Shown piece by piece: positions 7,490-16,526 of a DNA stretch of 64,000 nucleotides. Under the pieces are notes generated by a model. It was given only the letters and a program-made list of their open reading frames with translations, was not told where the DNA came from and did no database searches. Each line of letters begins with the position of its first letter. Position 1 is the stretch's first letter. A program made the translations under genes and the position numbers. The DNA is from Nonomuraea maritima (GTDB taxonomy: Bacteria; Actinomycetota; Actinomycetes; Streptosporangiales; Streptosporangiaceae). The stretch covers positions 62,001 through 126,000 of the forward strand of contig NZ_FNFB01000015.1 of NCBI RefSeq assembly GCF_900100395.1, written 5' to 3'.

Positions 7490-8542
7490 ATGCCCCCACC
7501 TATGTCCGTGCCCGCCTGGGTCTGGGCCGTCGCCCTCGCCACCTTGACCGCACTCGTCCTGCTCGACCTCATCGTGGTGAACAGGAATCCGCACAGGATC
7601 ACTGTGCGGGAAGCGACCAGGTGGGTGGCCTTCTATGTCGGGTGCGCCGTGCTCTTCGGCGTCGGTGTCTGGATCTTCGGCGGCAGCGAGCACGCGGCCG
7701 GATTCGCGACCGGTTACATCACTGAATACTCGCTGAGCGTCGACAACCTGTTCATCTTCATGATGATCATGGCGAATTTCGCGGTCCCCGCGATTCACCA
7801 GCACCGGGTGCTGCTCATCGGCATCGTGCTCGCCCTCGTCATGCGCGGCGTGTTCATCGGCGTGGGCGCGCAGGCCGTCCAGAACTTCAGCTGGATCTTC
7901 TGGCTGTTCGGCGCGATTCTCATCTACACCGCCTGGAAATTCGCGTTCAACCAGTCGGAGGACGACGAGTACGACCCCAACGGCGGAGTCGTCCGGCTGG
8001 TCCGCCGCATGTTCCCGGTGACCGACGAGTACCACGGGTCGCAGCTGACCATCAAACGCGACGGTCGCCGCTGGCTGACCCCGATGTTCATCGTCATCGT
8101 CGCCATCGGCGGGGCCGACCTGGTCTTCGCGGTCGACTCCATCCCGGCGATCTTCGGCATCACGCAGGACGCGTTCCTGGTGTTCGCGGCCAACGCGTTC
8201 GCGCTCATGGGCCTGCGCCAGCTCTACTTCCTGCTCGGCGGGCTGGTCGAGAAGCTCGTCTACCTGTCGTACGGGCTGGCGGTCATCCTCGGCTTCATCG
8301 GGGTGAAGCTGGTGCTGCACGCCCTGCACGAGAACGAGCTGCCGTTCATCAACGGCGGCGAGCACGTGACGTGGGTTCCCGAGATCAACAACTGGCTCTC
8401 GCTCGGCGTCATCGTGTCGGTGCTCGGCATCACCACGGTGGCGAGCCTGCTGAAGACCCGGCGTGACGAGCGGGCGGGCGGCGGCGCGGCCGCTGCCGCG
8501 CCCGCCGCGCAGGCCGAGGAAGCCGGCAACGCGCCGCACTGA
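7490..8542 (+). CDS. TerC-family integral membrane protein (Alx-like, probable metal exporter)
   Basis: A 350-aa protein with about eight membrane helices. The family hallmarks are the two acidic motifs EYSLSVDNLFIFMMIM (residues about 78-93) and GGADLVFAVDSIPAIFG (about 205-221), whose Asp residues are thought to line a cation path. The C-terminus is an Ala-rich cytoplasmic tail. GGAGGAG at 7479-7485 supports the ATG. TerC proteins are linked to Mn2+ homeostasis and to metalation of exported enzymes; the putative Mn2+ riboswitch in the leader points to the manganese function rather than tellurite resistance. Confidence 0.9.
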   Translation: MPPPMSVPAWVWAVALATLTALVLLDLIVVNRNPHRITVREATRWVAFYVGCAVLFGVGVWIFGGSEHAAGFATGYITEYSLSVDNLFIFMMIMANFAVPAIHQHRVLLIGIVLALVMRGVFIGVGAQAVQNFSWIFWLFGAILIYTAWKFAFNQSEDDEYDPNGGVVRLVRRMFPVTDEYHGSQLTIKRDGRRWLTPMFIVIVAIGGADLVFAVDSIPAIFGITQDAFLVFAANAFALMGLRQLYFLLGGLVEKLVYLSYGLAVILGFIGVKLVLHALHENELPFINGGEHVTWVPEINNWLSLGVIVSVLGITTVASLLKTRRDERAGGGAAAAAPAAQAEEAGNAPH

Positions 8543-8556
8543 CGCGTCGCGTTGCT

Positions 8557-8604
8557 CCGCCTCCGGGCCGGGCTGGGGTCACAGACGGCCCGGGCCGGAG
8601 GCGG
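8557..8604 (+). terminator. Strong hairpin terminator after the TerC gene
   Basis: Two 17-base arms (8557-8573 and 8588-8604) pair with one mismatch around a 14-base loop, 15 bases after the TGA. No T-run follows, as is common in actinomycetes. Confidence 0.75.
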
Positions 8605-8832
8605 GACCTCGCTTGGACGAACCCCCGGCTCCACAGCTTCACGAACCAGTGGTTCGAGCAGGCGGACGCGTTCCTCCTCGGGCGCAGGACGTACAAGATC
8701 TTCGCGGCCTACTGGCCGGGGCGCGTGCCGACGGCACTGCGCCTGATCGAGTCGAGGAGCACCGGGAGTGGCTGCGTGCTCAGCGTCTACGAGCCGGCGG
8801 GAAAGCCGACGTACGGCGACTTCTCCGGGTGA
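8605..8832 (+). pseudogene. RibD_C/dihydrofolate reductase-like protein with a 5' truncation and a large in-frame internal deletion
   Basis: One uninterrupted frame encodes an N-terminal piece of the family (DLAWTNPRLHSF, then WFEQADAFLLGRRTYKIFAA) joined directly to a C-terminal piece (VPTALRLIESRSTGSG, then VYEPAGKPTYG). In intact relatives about 110 residues carrying the NADPH-binding core separate these parts. There is no credible start codon, and the left end abuts the TerC terminator. The product cannot fold as a reductase. The clean junction suggests one deletion event rather than gradual decay. Confidence 0.75.
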
Positions 8833-8860
8833 CGAGATCGCCGTTGGATACTGTGGCCGG

Positions 8861-10477
8861 ATGACGCCGATTTTTGCGCTTTGCGATGAGTATGTCCGGA
8901 AGTTAGCCGTCCTCGATCCGGTCGGTGCGGGAGCCAGGGGCATCGCCGGCAGCTTCGCCCCGGCGACCGACTACGGCCCCGACGGCCACGCCGCCCGCGC
9001 CGACCTCGTCCGCGGCACTCTCGCCGCGCTGGACGGGCTGCCGGTGACGTCCGAGGCCGACCGGCACGCCGCCGCCCACCTGCGCGAGCGGCTGGAGGCC
9101 GAGGCGGCCTGGCACGCGAGCGGCGGGCCCCTGCGCATGCTGCGCGCCCAGTTCGGGCTGGTCACCTCCATCCGCGACAGCGTCGACCTGCTGCCGCGCG
9201 GCGACGACGACCAGTGGCGGAACATCGCCGCCCGCCTCGCGGCCGTGCCGGAGATGCTGGCGAGCTGGCGGACGAGCCTGGAGCTCGGCGCGTCGAAGGG
9301 CCTCGTCGTGGCGCGCCGGCAGGTGCTGGAGCTCGCCGCCCAGGCCGACCGCTTCGCCGGGATCCACGACAAGCTGGTGACCTCGTACGGCGACGGACGG
9401 CTGGCGGGGGAACTCGCCGAGGCGGCCAAGACCGCCCACGCCGCCTACGCCGAGACGGCCCGCTACCTGCGTACCGACTACGCGCCCCGCGCGGTGGAGC
9501 AGGACGGGGTCGGCGCCGAGCGCTACGCGGTGGCGGCCCGGCAGACCCTCGGCTACGACCTCGACCCCGCCGAGGCGTACGCGTGGGGCTGGGCCGAGCT
9601 GGAACGGATCGAGGCCGAGATGGCCGCCGAGATCGACCGCATCCGCCCGGGCGCGACCTGGCAGGAGGTGAGCGCCTACCTCGACGAGACCCACAGCGTG
9701 GACGGGGTGGACGCCTACCACGCGTGGCTGCGGGAACGGCACGACCGGGCCATCGCAGAACTGCACGGCACGCACTTCGACATCGCGGAACCGCTCCGGT
9801 CCGTCGACGTGGTCATCGCCTACGGGTCGGCGTCCGGCGCCCCCTACTACACGTCGCCGAGCGAGGACTTCACGCGGCCTGGCCGTACGTGGTGGCCGTT
9901 GCAGGGGCGGGAGCGGTTCGCGACCTGGCGTGAGCTGACGACGGTCTTCCACGAGGGCGTGCCCGGCCATCACCTGCAGCGGGGCGCCGAGAAGACCGCC
10001 GCGCCGGACGCCTTGTCGCGGTTCGCGAAGACCGTGGGGGTGAGCGGCCACAGCGAGGGCTGGGCGCTCTACGCCGAACGGCTCGGCGACGAGCTCGGCT
10101 GGTTCTCCGAGCCCGGCACCCGGCTGGGCATGCTGGCCGCGTCGGCGATGCGGGCGGCCCGCGTCGTCATCGACATCGGTGTCCACCTGGACCTGCCGCT
10201 GCCGGACGGGTCGCGGTGGACGTTCGAGAAGGCGTGCGAGGTGCTGAGCGAGCGCGGGCGGGCCAACTCCTCGCGGGTGCATCCCGAGGTGGTGCGCTAC
10301 TTCGGCTGGCCGGCGCAGGCGATCTCGTACAAGCTCGGCGAACGCGCGTGGCTGGAGGCCCGCCAGGCGGCGGCCAGGCAGCCGGGCTTCGACCTCAAGC
10401 GCTGGCACACCGCCGCCCTCGCCCTCGGCCCGATCGGGTTGGGCGGCCTGGCGGAGGCCCTGGAGGGCGTGGGCTGA
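8861..10477 (+). CDS. DUF885-family protein, putative zinc metallopeptidase
   Basis: A 538-aa cytoplasmic protein. The HEGVPGHH motif (His364-Glu365, His368) is a gluzincin-like HExxxxH arrangement, and a second conserved block GHSEGWALYAERLGDELG lies about 30 residues later and would supply the third ligand. DUF885 proteins are found alone or as lipoproteins in actinobacteria and proteobacteria; substrates are mostly unknown. The ATG at 8861 is preceded by GATACT (8847-8852) 8 bases upstream and by no Shine-Dalgarno, so the mRNA may be leaderless. Confidence 0.85.
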   Translation: MTPIFALCDEYVRKLAVLDPVGAGARGIAGSFAPATDYGPDGHAARADLVRGTLAALDGLPVTSEADRHAAAHLRERLEAEAAWHASGGPLRMLRAQFGLVTSIRDSVDLLPRGDDDQWRNIAARLAAVPEMLASWRTSLELGASKGLVVARRQVLELAAQADRFAGIHDKLVTSYGDGRLAGELAEAAKTAHAAYAETARYLRTDYAPRAVEQDGVGAERYAVAARQTLGYDLDPAEAYAWGWAELERIEAEMAAEIDRIRPGATWQEVSAYLDETHSVDGVDAYHAWLRERHDRAIAELHGTHFDIAEPLRSVDVVIAYGSASGAPYYTSPSEDFTRPGRTWWPLQGRERFATWRELTTVFHEGVPGHHLQRGAEKTAAPDALSRFAKTVGVSGHSEGWALYAERLGDELGWFSEPGTRLGMLAASAMRAARVVIDIGVHLDLPLPDGSRWTFEKACEVLSERGRANSSRVHPEVVRYFGWPAQAISYKLGERAWLEARQAAARQPGFDLKRWHTAALALGPIGLGGLAEALEGVG

Positions 10478-10524
10478 CTGGGCTGTTAGCGTCTGAAGGC
10501 CGGCGGCCCGTGGTGATTGTTCCG

Positions 10525-10554
10525 TTGACGGAGTGAGCGCTCACTCCGTAATGT
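10525..10554 (+). promoter_or_regulatory. Autoregulated promoter with a 22-bp perfect palindrome between -35 and -10
   Basis: TTGACG (10525-10530) and TAATGT (10549-10554) have an 18-base spacer. A perfect inverted repeat, arms ACGGAGTGAGC and its complement, spans 10528-10549 and therefore fills the spacer. The ATG is 6 bases after the -10, indicating a leaderless transcript that the encoded TetR would shut off. Confidence 0.75.
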
Positions 10555-10560
10555 GAAGTC

Positions 10561-11208
10561 ATGACGGAAACCACCCCCCGCCGGCGAGCGCCGGCGATGA
10601 GCACCGAGCAGCGCAGGGCCATGATCGTGGCCGCCGCGCTCCCGCTGGTGGCCGAGCACGGAGCCGCGGTCACCACCAGCCAGATCGCCCGCGCGGCCGG
10701 CATCGGCGAAGGCACGATCTTCCGGGTCTTCGCCGACAAGGACGAAGTGCTGCGGGCGTGCATGGCCGAGGCCATGAACCCCGATCACGTCCTGCGCGAA
10801 CTCGACTCGATCGCGCTCGACGAACCCCTGGCCGCCCGGCTCGTCCAGGCGGGCGAGGCCCTGCGCGCGCACCTCGACCGGATGGGCACGGTGGCCGGCG
10901 CCCTGTACGCCTCGGGCCACCACCACGCCCGCACCCGCGACACCGATCCGGCACCCGGGGCCGCCGCCGGCCGTCCCGCCACGGGCAGGCCGGCGGTGAA
11001 CGGCAGGGAGGCTTCGATGGAGGCCGTCGTCGCCGCGGTGACCCAACTGGTCGAACCCGACCGTGAGGCGCTCCGCCTCGAACCGAGGAAGATCGCCGCG
11101 ATCTTCCTCGGCATGCTGTTCACCCGGTCGAGGGTTCAGGGCGCGGAGCTGACCCCCGACGAACTGGTGAGCGTCCTGCTGGACGGCGTCCGCCGCCCGG
11201 CCGCCTGA
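10561..11208 (+). CDS. TetR-family regulator, probably self-repressing
   Basis: A 215-aa protein. The N-terminal helix-turn-helix (MIVAAALPLVAEHGAAVTTS, then QIARAAGIGEGTIFRVFADK) spans residues about 20-65. The C-terminal ligand domain contains an unusual low-complexity insert (DTDPAPGAAAGRPATGRP) around residues 122-140. Its promoter carries a perfect palindrome containing GAGTGAG. The TetR at 35528 has the same HTH style and the same promoter layout with a related operator, so the two are probably paralogous. No obvious target sits beside it; the next genes are transcribed toward it. Confidence 0.9.
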   Translation: MTETTPRRRAPAMSTEQRRAMIVAAALPLVAEHGAAVTTSQIARAAGIGEGTIFRVFADKDEVLRACMAEAMNPDHVLRELDSIALDEPLAARLVQAGEALRAHLDRMGTVAGALYASGHHHARTRDTDPAPGAAAGRPATGRPAVNGREASMEAVVAAVTQLVEPDREALRLEPRKIAAIFLGMLFTRSRVQGAELTPDELVSVLLDGVRRPAA

Positions 11209-11335
11209 GAAGGGGAACCCGCCGTGACCTGGGCATGCGGAACCCGCGGGGTGACCCTGGGGTGAGGCGGGAAAGGTGATCGTGCGGCGGGAGAAGCCGG
11301 GACGTGCGAATCCGGAGAAGCGCCCTGAGGGGCGG

Positions 11336-11461
11336 TCAGGCGAACTGGACTCCCGCCGGGCGGATGATCGACGAGGCGAGGCTCTGGACGATCCGCACGA
11401 GCAGAGCCTCCAGAAGCATGAGGGCGGCCTTGGCAAGCACCGAGGCGAGGAACTCGGACAT
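11336..11461 (-). CDS. 41-residue hydrophobic mini-protein
   Basis: The minus frame from ATG 11461 to TGA 11336 encodes MSEFLASVLAKAALMLLEAL followed by LVRIVQSLASSIIRPAGVQFA. Most of it is one amphipathic-to-hydrophobic helix with two internal charges (Lys11, Glu18, Arg23). TAGGTAG upstream of the ATG could serve as ribosome binding site, and the 60 bases upstream are unusually AT-rich for this genome. Similar short helical proteins occur in actinomycetes as hypotheticals. The call rests on composition, start context and recollection of the family rather than on a search. Confidence 0.5.
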   Translation of the reverse strand: MSEFLASVLAKAALMLLEALLVRIVQSLASSIIRPAGVQFA

Positions 11462-11561
11462 CTGTCTACCTAACGCTCATAGCGGCAATTAAAGGCATGC
11501 TTAACCACATAGATGTCAATATGGTATCAAAGTCTGCATCGATTCGGTGAACCCTCGATGA

Positions 11562-14500
11562 CTATCCGGTGATGGCACGCCGTTCGATCAGCATGGCCAC
11601 GAGGGTCGCCGCGACCGCGCAGCCGAGGCCGATGCCCCAGCCGATCGGGCCTGTCGGGCTGCAGCCGAAGAGCTGGCTGAGCCCAGGGACGGAGACGATG
11701 ACGCCCAGCGCGGCCAGTGACGAGACCGCGGCAAGCACCACCATCTTGTCGCGCGTCCCGAGCGCGAGAGTCTGCAGGAGCTGCGCCGACACCAGCCCGA
11801 TGAGCCCGACCGTGTCGGCCCGCGTCCGCGTGCCGGTCACCCGGGCCATGAGCCACGACGCGGTGGCGGCGGCCGCCGTGATGACGGCGCGCAGGTAGAT
11901 GTCCCGGGTGAGGGCCGAGCCCAGCGACGCCTCAGGGCCCTCCGACAGCAGGCGCTCGGGGCTGGACGCGCCAGGCGGCCGCACGGCCACCGCCATGGCG
12001 GGCAGCATGTCGGTGAGCAGGTTGACCAGCAGCAGCTGGCGGGTGTTGAGCGCGCTGCGGCCGGTCAGCAGGCTCGACCCGAGCGTGAAGGCGATCTCGC
12101 CGATGTTGCCCCCGAGCAGGATGCCGAGGGCGTCGCGCACAGAGGCCCACATGCCCCGGCCCTCGACGATCGCGTCGATGATCGTCTCGATGCGGTCGTC
12201 GGCCATGACGATGTCGGCGGCGGCCCTGGTGGCCGGGGCGGCGTTCGTCCCGAGGGCGATGCCCACGTCGGCGAGCCGGATGGCCGGCACGTCGTTGGCG
12301 CCGTCGCCGGTGACGGCCACGACCTTGCCGGCGTCGCGGAAGCAGGTGACGATCCGCGCCTTGTGCTCGGGCGTCGTGCGGGCGAACACCGCGACCGACT
12401 CCAGCTCCTTGGTCAGGGCGTCGTCGTCGAGGGCGTCCAGCTCGGGGCCGGTCATCACGCGCAGGCCGTTCAGCGCGCCGATCTCCGCCGCGATGGCCTC
12501 GGCCGTGCTGGGATGGTCGCCGGTGAGCATGACCACCCGCACGCCCGCCCGTACGAGCTGCTCCACGCTGCGCTTGGCGGTCGGGCGCACCGGGTCGGCG
12601 AGCCCGACGAACCCCCGGAAGCACAGGTTCTGGATGCGCGACTCGTCGAGGTCGGCGCGGCTGGAGGCGGGCCGCTCGGCCACGGCGAGCACGCGGTAGC
12701 CCTGCAGCGCCAGCCGCTCCATCTCCTGCATCAGCTCACGCCTGGCGCTCTCGTCCAGCGGCACCTCGCGCTGGTCGACGAGCATGTTGGTGGAGCGGGC
12801 GATCACCACCTCGGGGGCGCCCTTGACGCTCAGCACCTGCCCCGACTCGGTCCGGCCGAGGACGGCGTGGTAGCCGCGAGCCGGTTCGAAGGGCAGCTCG
12901 TCCACGCGCTGCCACGTCCGCAGGCCGTCCTCGGGGGTGATCCCGATCCGCTCGGCGCCGTCCACGACGGCGCGGTCCGTGGGATGCGGGATGGCGCGCC
13001 CGCCGCCGAACTTCGGGCCCGCGCGCAGCGCCGCGCCGACGATCGCGCGCAGCTCGGGCGAGGCGTCCTCCACGTCCTGCTCGATCCGGCCGTCGGAGAC
13101 CCGGCGCAGGCTGATGTGTCCCTCGGTGAGGGTGCCCGTCTTGTCGAAGCAGAGCACGTCCACCCGGCCGAGGGCCTCGATGGTGGACGGGTTGCGCACC
13201 AGCGTGTTGCGGGTGGACAGCCGCTTGGCCGAGGCGAGCTCCGCCACGGTGGCGACGAACGGCAGCCCCTCGGGCACGGCCGCCACCATCATGCTCACCG
13301 CGGGGGCGAGCGCCTGGGCCGCCGGCGCCCCGCGCAGCAGCTCGACCAGCAGCAGCACCACGCCGGAGCCCAGCGCGGTCGGCAGGATCTTGTGGCTCAG
13401 GGCGCGCAGCCGCAGCTCCACCCCGCTCGGCGGCGCCTCCGCCTCGCTCAGCCTCGCGGTCCTGCCCGCCACGGTCGCCTCGCCCGTGGCCACGACCACC
13501 GCGAGACCGTGCCCGGCCGCGACGGTCGTCCCCTCGTAGACCATCGACGCGCGGTCCGCGACGGCGGGCGCGGCGGTGGGTTCTGCGGTCTTGCCGACGA
13601 GCTGTGACTCGCCGGTGAGGGTGGACTCGTCGATCTCCAGCCCGGCCGCGAGGAGCAGCCGCCCGTCGGCCGGTACGGCGTCGCCCGCCCGGAGCTCGAT
13701 CACGTCGCCGGGCACCAGGGTGTCGGCGTCGGTGATCAGGGAGCCGCCGGGGCGGCGCAGCCGCGCGGTGACGGCGGTGGTCCGGGTGAGGCGGTGCAGC
13801 GCGTGGTCGGCGCCCCGCCGCTGCGCGCCGCCGAGCAGCGCGCCCGTCACGGCCACGCCGCTGATGAGCCCCGCGTCGAGCACAGAGCCGAACGCGGCCG
13901 ACAGTCCCGCCCCGCCGGCGAGGAGCGGGGTCATCGGGTTGATCAGCTCGATCAGCGCCGCGCCCAACAGGGACTGCGGGCCCTTGGCGGCGGGACGGGA
14001 GGTCCTGCGGTGCTCGGCCTCCTCCTCGGTCAGCCCGTGCGACGTGGTGCCGAGCCGGTCCAGCACGTCCTGGCCCGCCATGGCGTGCCAGGGCGTATGG
14101 TCGGCGCGCACCGGCGCGGGCTGCCGGCTCACCGCCCTGGCCGACCATTCGCCCACCGCGAAGGCGGCCAGCGCCGTGCAGTCGCGCGCGATCGCCGAAC
14201 GCCTGACCGACGTCGTGGCCGGGCCGAGGAACGCCACGCCGACCCCCGCCACCCCACCCGCGGCCGCCGTACGGACGGTTCGCCTGCTCACCTTCCTGGC
14301 CGCCGCCAGGTAGCGCAGCACCTGGTGCACCTCGTCGAGCTCGCACACCACGTCGGCGTCCCACGGCAGCTGCCGCATCTCGTCGAGCACGCCGATGCCG
14401 AGGTCGGCGTCCCGCAGGGCGCGCCGCGCGTCCTTCGACACCAGGGCGACGCCGTGCCCCTCGGCCTGCAGCTCCCGCACCACCACGGCCGGCCCCGCCT

Positions 14501-15860
14501 CGCCGACCTCGACCCGCTCCACGCCGAGGCGGCGGGCCAGGCTGGGTTCGCCGCCGGCGACGATCACCTCGCACGCCCCTCCGGGAGCGCTGACCAGCGC
14601 CTCGGCGAGCGGATTCAGCTCCCTGGCCAGCCCGACCACGGCGACGGGGGTGCCGTCGTGCGCCACCTCGACCACCTGTAGGTCCTGCTCCCGCCACTCC
14701 TCGGGCACCTCCGCGCGCGGACGGACGCTCCACCCCTCCCGTTCGCGCTCCGCCGAGGGGTCGGTGAGGTCGACGAGCCCGTACAGGTGGGCGTGCAGCT
14801 CGTCCGAGTTCAGGTCGGGGGAGAGGTGGATGACGCCGTCGATGGTCCAGGCGTCCGTGGTGAGCACGGCGGCGTCGAGGACGACCGTGTCGATGCGGTC
14901 CATCCGGTGCAGGGCCTCGCGGTCGAGGACCACGGCGCCGCGCGCGGCCAGCCGGCGCGCGACGGCGCTGGTGTAGGCCTCCCTGCCGAACCCCGCGGCC
15001 TTGGGGGTGCCGCTGATCAGCACGGACAGGCCTCGCTGGTAGTCGCGGCCGACGACCGCCGTGACCCCGTGCGCGGCCAGCGTCGTGGCGCTCGCCGCGT
15101 CGGCGTAGCGCTCCACGGGCCCGCGCGGCAGGGGGAGCGGCCGCGCGGGCTCGCCCGCCGTGATGTGCCGGTACGCGCCCTCCGCGGCGGCGAACTCCTT
15201 CTCCCGCCGCTGCCATGTCCGCCTCCGGGTGCGCGCCTCCAGATAGCGGCCGGCCGCCGCGACCGCGTCGACCAGCAGCGCTTGGGGGCGCATGGCCAGG
15301 GTCTGGGAGGCGATCCTGGTCGTCAGCAGGATCGCGTCCATCGCGGGCTTGCCGAGGCGTCGTTCCAGCTCCGTACGGACCCAGGGGGTGTGTTCGGCGA
15401 GCGTGACGAAGCCGGGCACGGCGACGGGCACGCTGGGGAACCGCGCCAGCCACCCGGTCGCGGCCAGCCCCGCGCCCGCGAGGTGCAGGCCGAGGCTCAT
15501 CGCGGCCCGTGCCTGCTGCTCCGCGCCGTCGAGCACGCGGGCAGAGCCGAAGGGGGCGCCCTCCGCGTCGGAGTCGTCCACGATGGACAGGAGCTTGTCG
15601 AGGTCGGACGTCTCGTCGCAACCCACGAACACGCTGCGGAGCGCCCCGTTCACCTCCGCGCGGACCACGCCGGACGCCCGGAGCCGCTCCTCGAGAGCGC
15701 GGGCGGTCTCCTCGGTGAGAGGGCCGCCGATGTTGCGCAACTCGATGCGGTACCCACCGGGGCACGGCGTGATCCGGCGCGAGCGCGGCAGGACGCTCCG
15801 AACAGGATCGGGAAGCATGTCAAGCAGCGTGTCTGCGGAGAACAGGCCGAACAGCGCCAT
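11562..15860 (-). CDS. Large CtpI-like P-type cation ATPase with a degenerate N-terminal ATPase half
   Basis: At 1432 aa it is about twice the length of a simple P-type ATPase. Residues about 30-80 look like a ferredoxin-like HMA domain without CxxC. Residues about 150-560 resemble a P-type ATPase whose key motifs are lost: the aspartyl-phosphate loop reads VVLDAAVLTTD (Asp329) and the hinge reads VSKDARRALRDADLGIGV. The second half is complete: TGES (Glu751), membrane motif PEGLP, FDKTGTLTEG (phosphorylated Asp906), KGAPE nucleotide-binding motif and TGDGAND (to Asp1190), plus several helices. This matches mycobacterial CtpI/CtpH. Transported ion unknown. It lies downstream of the PH-repeat protein gene on the same strand. 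Confidence 0.88.
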   Translation of the reverse strand: MALFGLFSADTLLDMLPDPVRSVLPRSRRITPCPGGYRIELRNIGGPLTEETARALEERLRASGVVRAEVNGALRSVFVGCDETSDLDKLLSIVDDSDAEGAPFGSARVLDGAEQQARAAMSLGLHLAGAGLAATGWLARFPSVPVAVPGFVTLAEHTPWVRTELERRLGKPAMDAILLTTRIASQTLAMRPQALLVDAVAAAGRYLEARTRRRTWQRREKEFAAAEGAYRHITAGEPARPLPLPRGPVERYADAASATTLAAHGVTAVVGRDYQRGLSVLISGTPKAAGFGREAYTSAVARRLAARGAVVLDREALHRMDRIDTVVLDAAVLTTDAWTIDGVIHLSPDLNSDELHAHLYGLVDLTDPSAEREREGWSVRPRAEVPEEWREQDLQVVEVAHDGTPVAVVGLARELNPLAEALVSAPGGACEVIVAGGEPSLARRLGVERVEVGEAGPAVVVRELQAEGHGVALVSKDARRALRDADLGIGVLDEMRQLPWDADVVCELDEVHQVLRYLAAARKVSRRTVRTAAAGGVAGVGVAFLGPATTSVRRSAIARDCTALAAFAVGEWSARAVSRQPAPVRADHTPWHAMAGQDVLDRLGTTSHGLTEEEAEHRRTSRPAAKGPQSLLGAALIELINPMTPLLAGGAGLSAAFGSVLDAGLISGVAVTGALLGGAQRRGADHALHRLTRTTAVTARLRRPGGSLITDADTLVPGDVIELRAGDAVPADGRLLLAAGLEIDESTLTGESQLVGKTAEPTAAPAVADRASMVYEGTTVAAGHGLAVVVATGEATVAGRTARLSEAEAPPSGVELRLRALSHKILPTALGSGVVLLLVELLRGAPAAQALAPAVSMMVAAVPEGLPFVATVAELASAKRLSTRNTLVRNPSTIEALGRVDVLCFDKTGTLTEGHISLRRVSDGRIEQDVEDASPELRAIVGAALRAGPKFGGGRAIPHPTDRAVVDGAERIGITPEDGLRTWQRVDELPFEPARGYHAVLGRTESGQVLSVKGAPEVVIARSTNMLVDQREVPLDESARRELMQEMERLALQGYRVLAVAERPASSRADLDESRIQNLCFRGFVGLADPVRPTAKRSVEQLVRAGVRVVMLTGDHPSTAEAIAAEIGALNGLRVMTGPELDALDDDALTKELESVAVFARTTPEHKARIVTCFRDAGKVVAVTGDGANDVPAIRLADVGIALGTNAAPATRAAADIVMADDRIETIIDAIVEGRGMWASVRDALGILLGGNIGEIAFTLGSSLLTGRSALNTRQLLLVNLLTDMLPAMAVAVRPPGASSPERLLSEGPEASLGSALTRDIYLRAVITAAAATASWLMARVTGTRTRADTVGLIGLVSAQLLQTLALGTRDKMVVLAAVSSLAALGVIVSVPGLSQLFGCSPTGPIGWGIGLGCAVAATLVAMLIERRAITG

Positions 15861-15899
15861 ACCTCTCGCGCTCCTGTCTATGGCGGTGGTCGGTGTCGG

Positions 15900-16526
15900 C
15901 TACTTGCCGGAGGCGTTCTTGCGGCGCCCGGCGGTCGCGGTGACCCTGGCGCCGGTGGCTCTGCGGCCGATGTCCTCGGCCTTGGCGCCGGCTCGCTGCC
16001 TGGTGGCCGTCGTGCGCTTCTTCGCCGCCTCCTCCTTCTTGGCGGGCGTGGGCGTCACCTTCTGTTCCTTCTGCGCAGGCGTACGGGGCGCCGCGCGCCC
16101 GGCGGGCGTCTCCTTCTGGGCCTGCGCGCCCGTCTCACGCTGCGCGCCCGTCTCACGCTGCCCGTCACGCGCCTTGGCCGCCTGGCGGCGGCGCTGCGCG
16201 ATCATCATTCCCACGCCGATGGCGGCCGCGACCGGCCAGTCGATGGCCCCGAGCGCCGCCATCGCACCGAGAGCGCCGTAGTAGGCGATGCGCTCCGGCG
16301 GTGGAAGCACCGTACGGGCGACATCGACGTAGTGACCGAGTTCCTGCTTGCTGACGTGCGGCATCGGGATGTTCGGCTTCGGGATGTGCGGCATCGAGAC
16401 ATGCGGCAGCGAGACGTCCGGCTTGCGGACCTCGATGCTCAGCATCGGCATGTCAAGGGTGTACCGCTTGGGCACCTTGCCGTTGGACGTGGCGGACCCA
16501 CGCTCGGTTGCCTGGGTGTCGGCCAT
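15900..16526 (-). CDS. Pro-His repeat, single-span protein with histone H1-like basic tail, partner of the P-type ATPase
   Basis: A 208-aa protein. Residues about 25-60 are short repeats of the form P-(H/N)-(V/I)-(S/P)-(M/K)-P (SLPHVSMPHIPKPNIPMPHV), a possible metal-binding strand. A hydrophobic segment near residues 75-105 (YYGALGAMAALGAIDWPVAA, then AIGVGMMIAQ) could cross or lie on the membrane. The C-terminal half is a Lys/Ala/Arg/Thr-rich tail with duplicated QRETGA units. AGGAGGAGG precedes the ATG at 16526. It is 39 bases upstream of the ATPase gene, so an accessory role in the same transport system is likely. I know of no assigned function. Confidence 0.75.
   Translation of the reverse strand: MADTQATERGSATSNGKVPKRYTLDMPMLSIEVRKPDVSLPHVSMPHIPKPNIPMPHVSKQELGHYVDVARTVLPPPERIAYYGALGAMAALGAIDWPVAAAIGVGMMIAQRRRQAAKARDGQRETGAQRETGAQAQKETPAGRAAPRTPAQKEQKVTPTPAKKEEAAKKRTTATRQRAGAKAEDIGRRATGARVTATAGRRKNASGK

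Noticed and set aside
12736..15765. 1009-codon minus-strand frame inside the P-type ATPase gene
   Set aside because: It is an out-of-frame shadow, almost pure Arg/Gly/Pro/Ala, without family motifs; the ATPase frame has all expected motifs.
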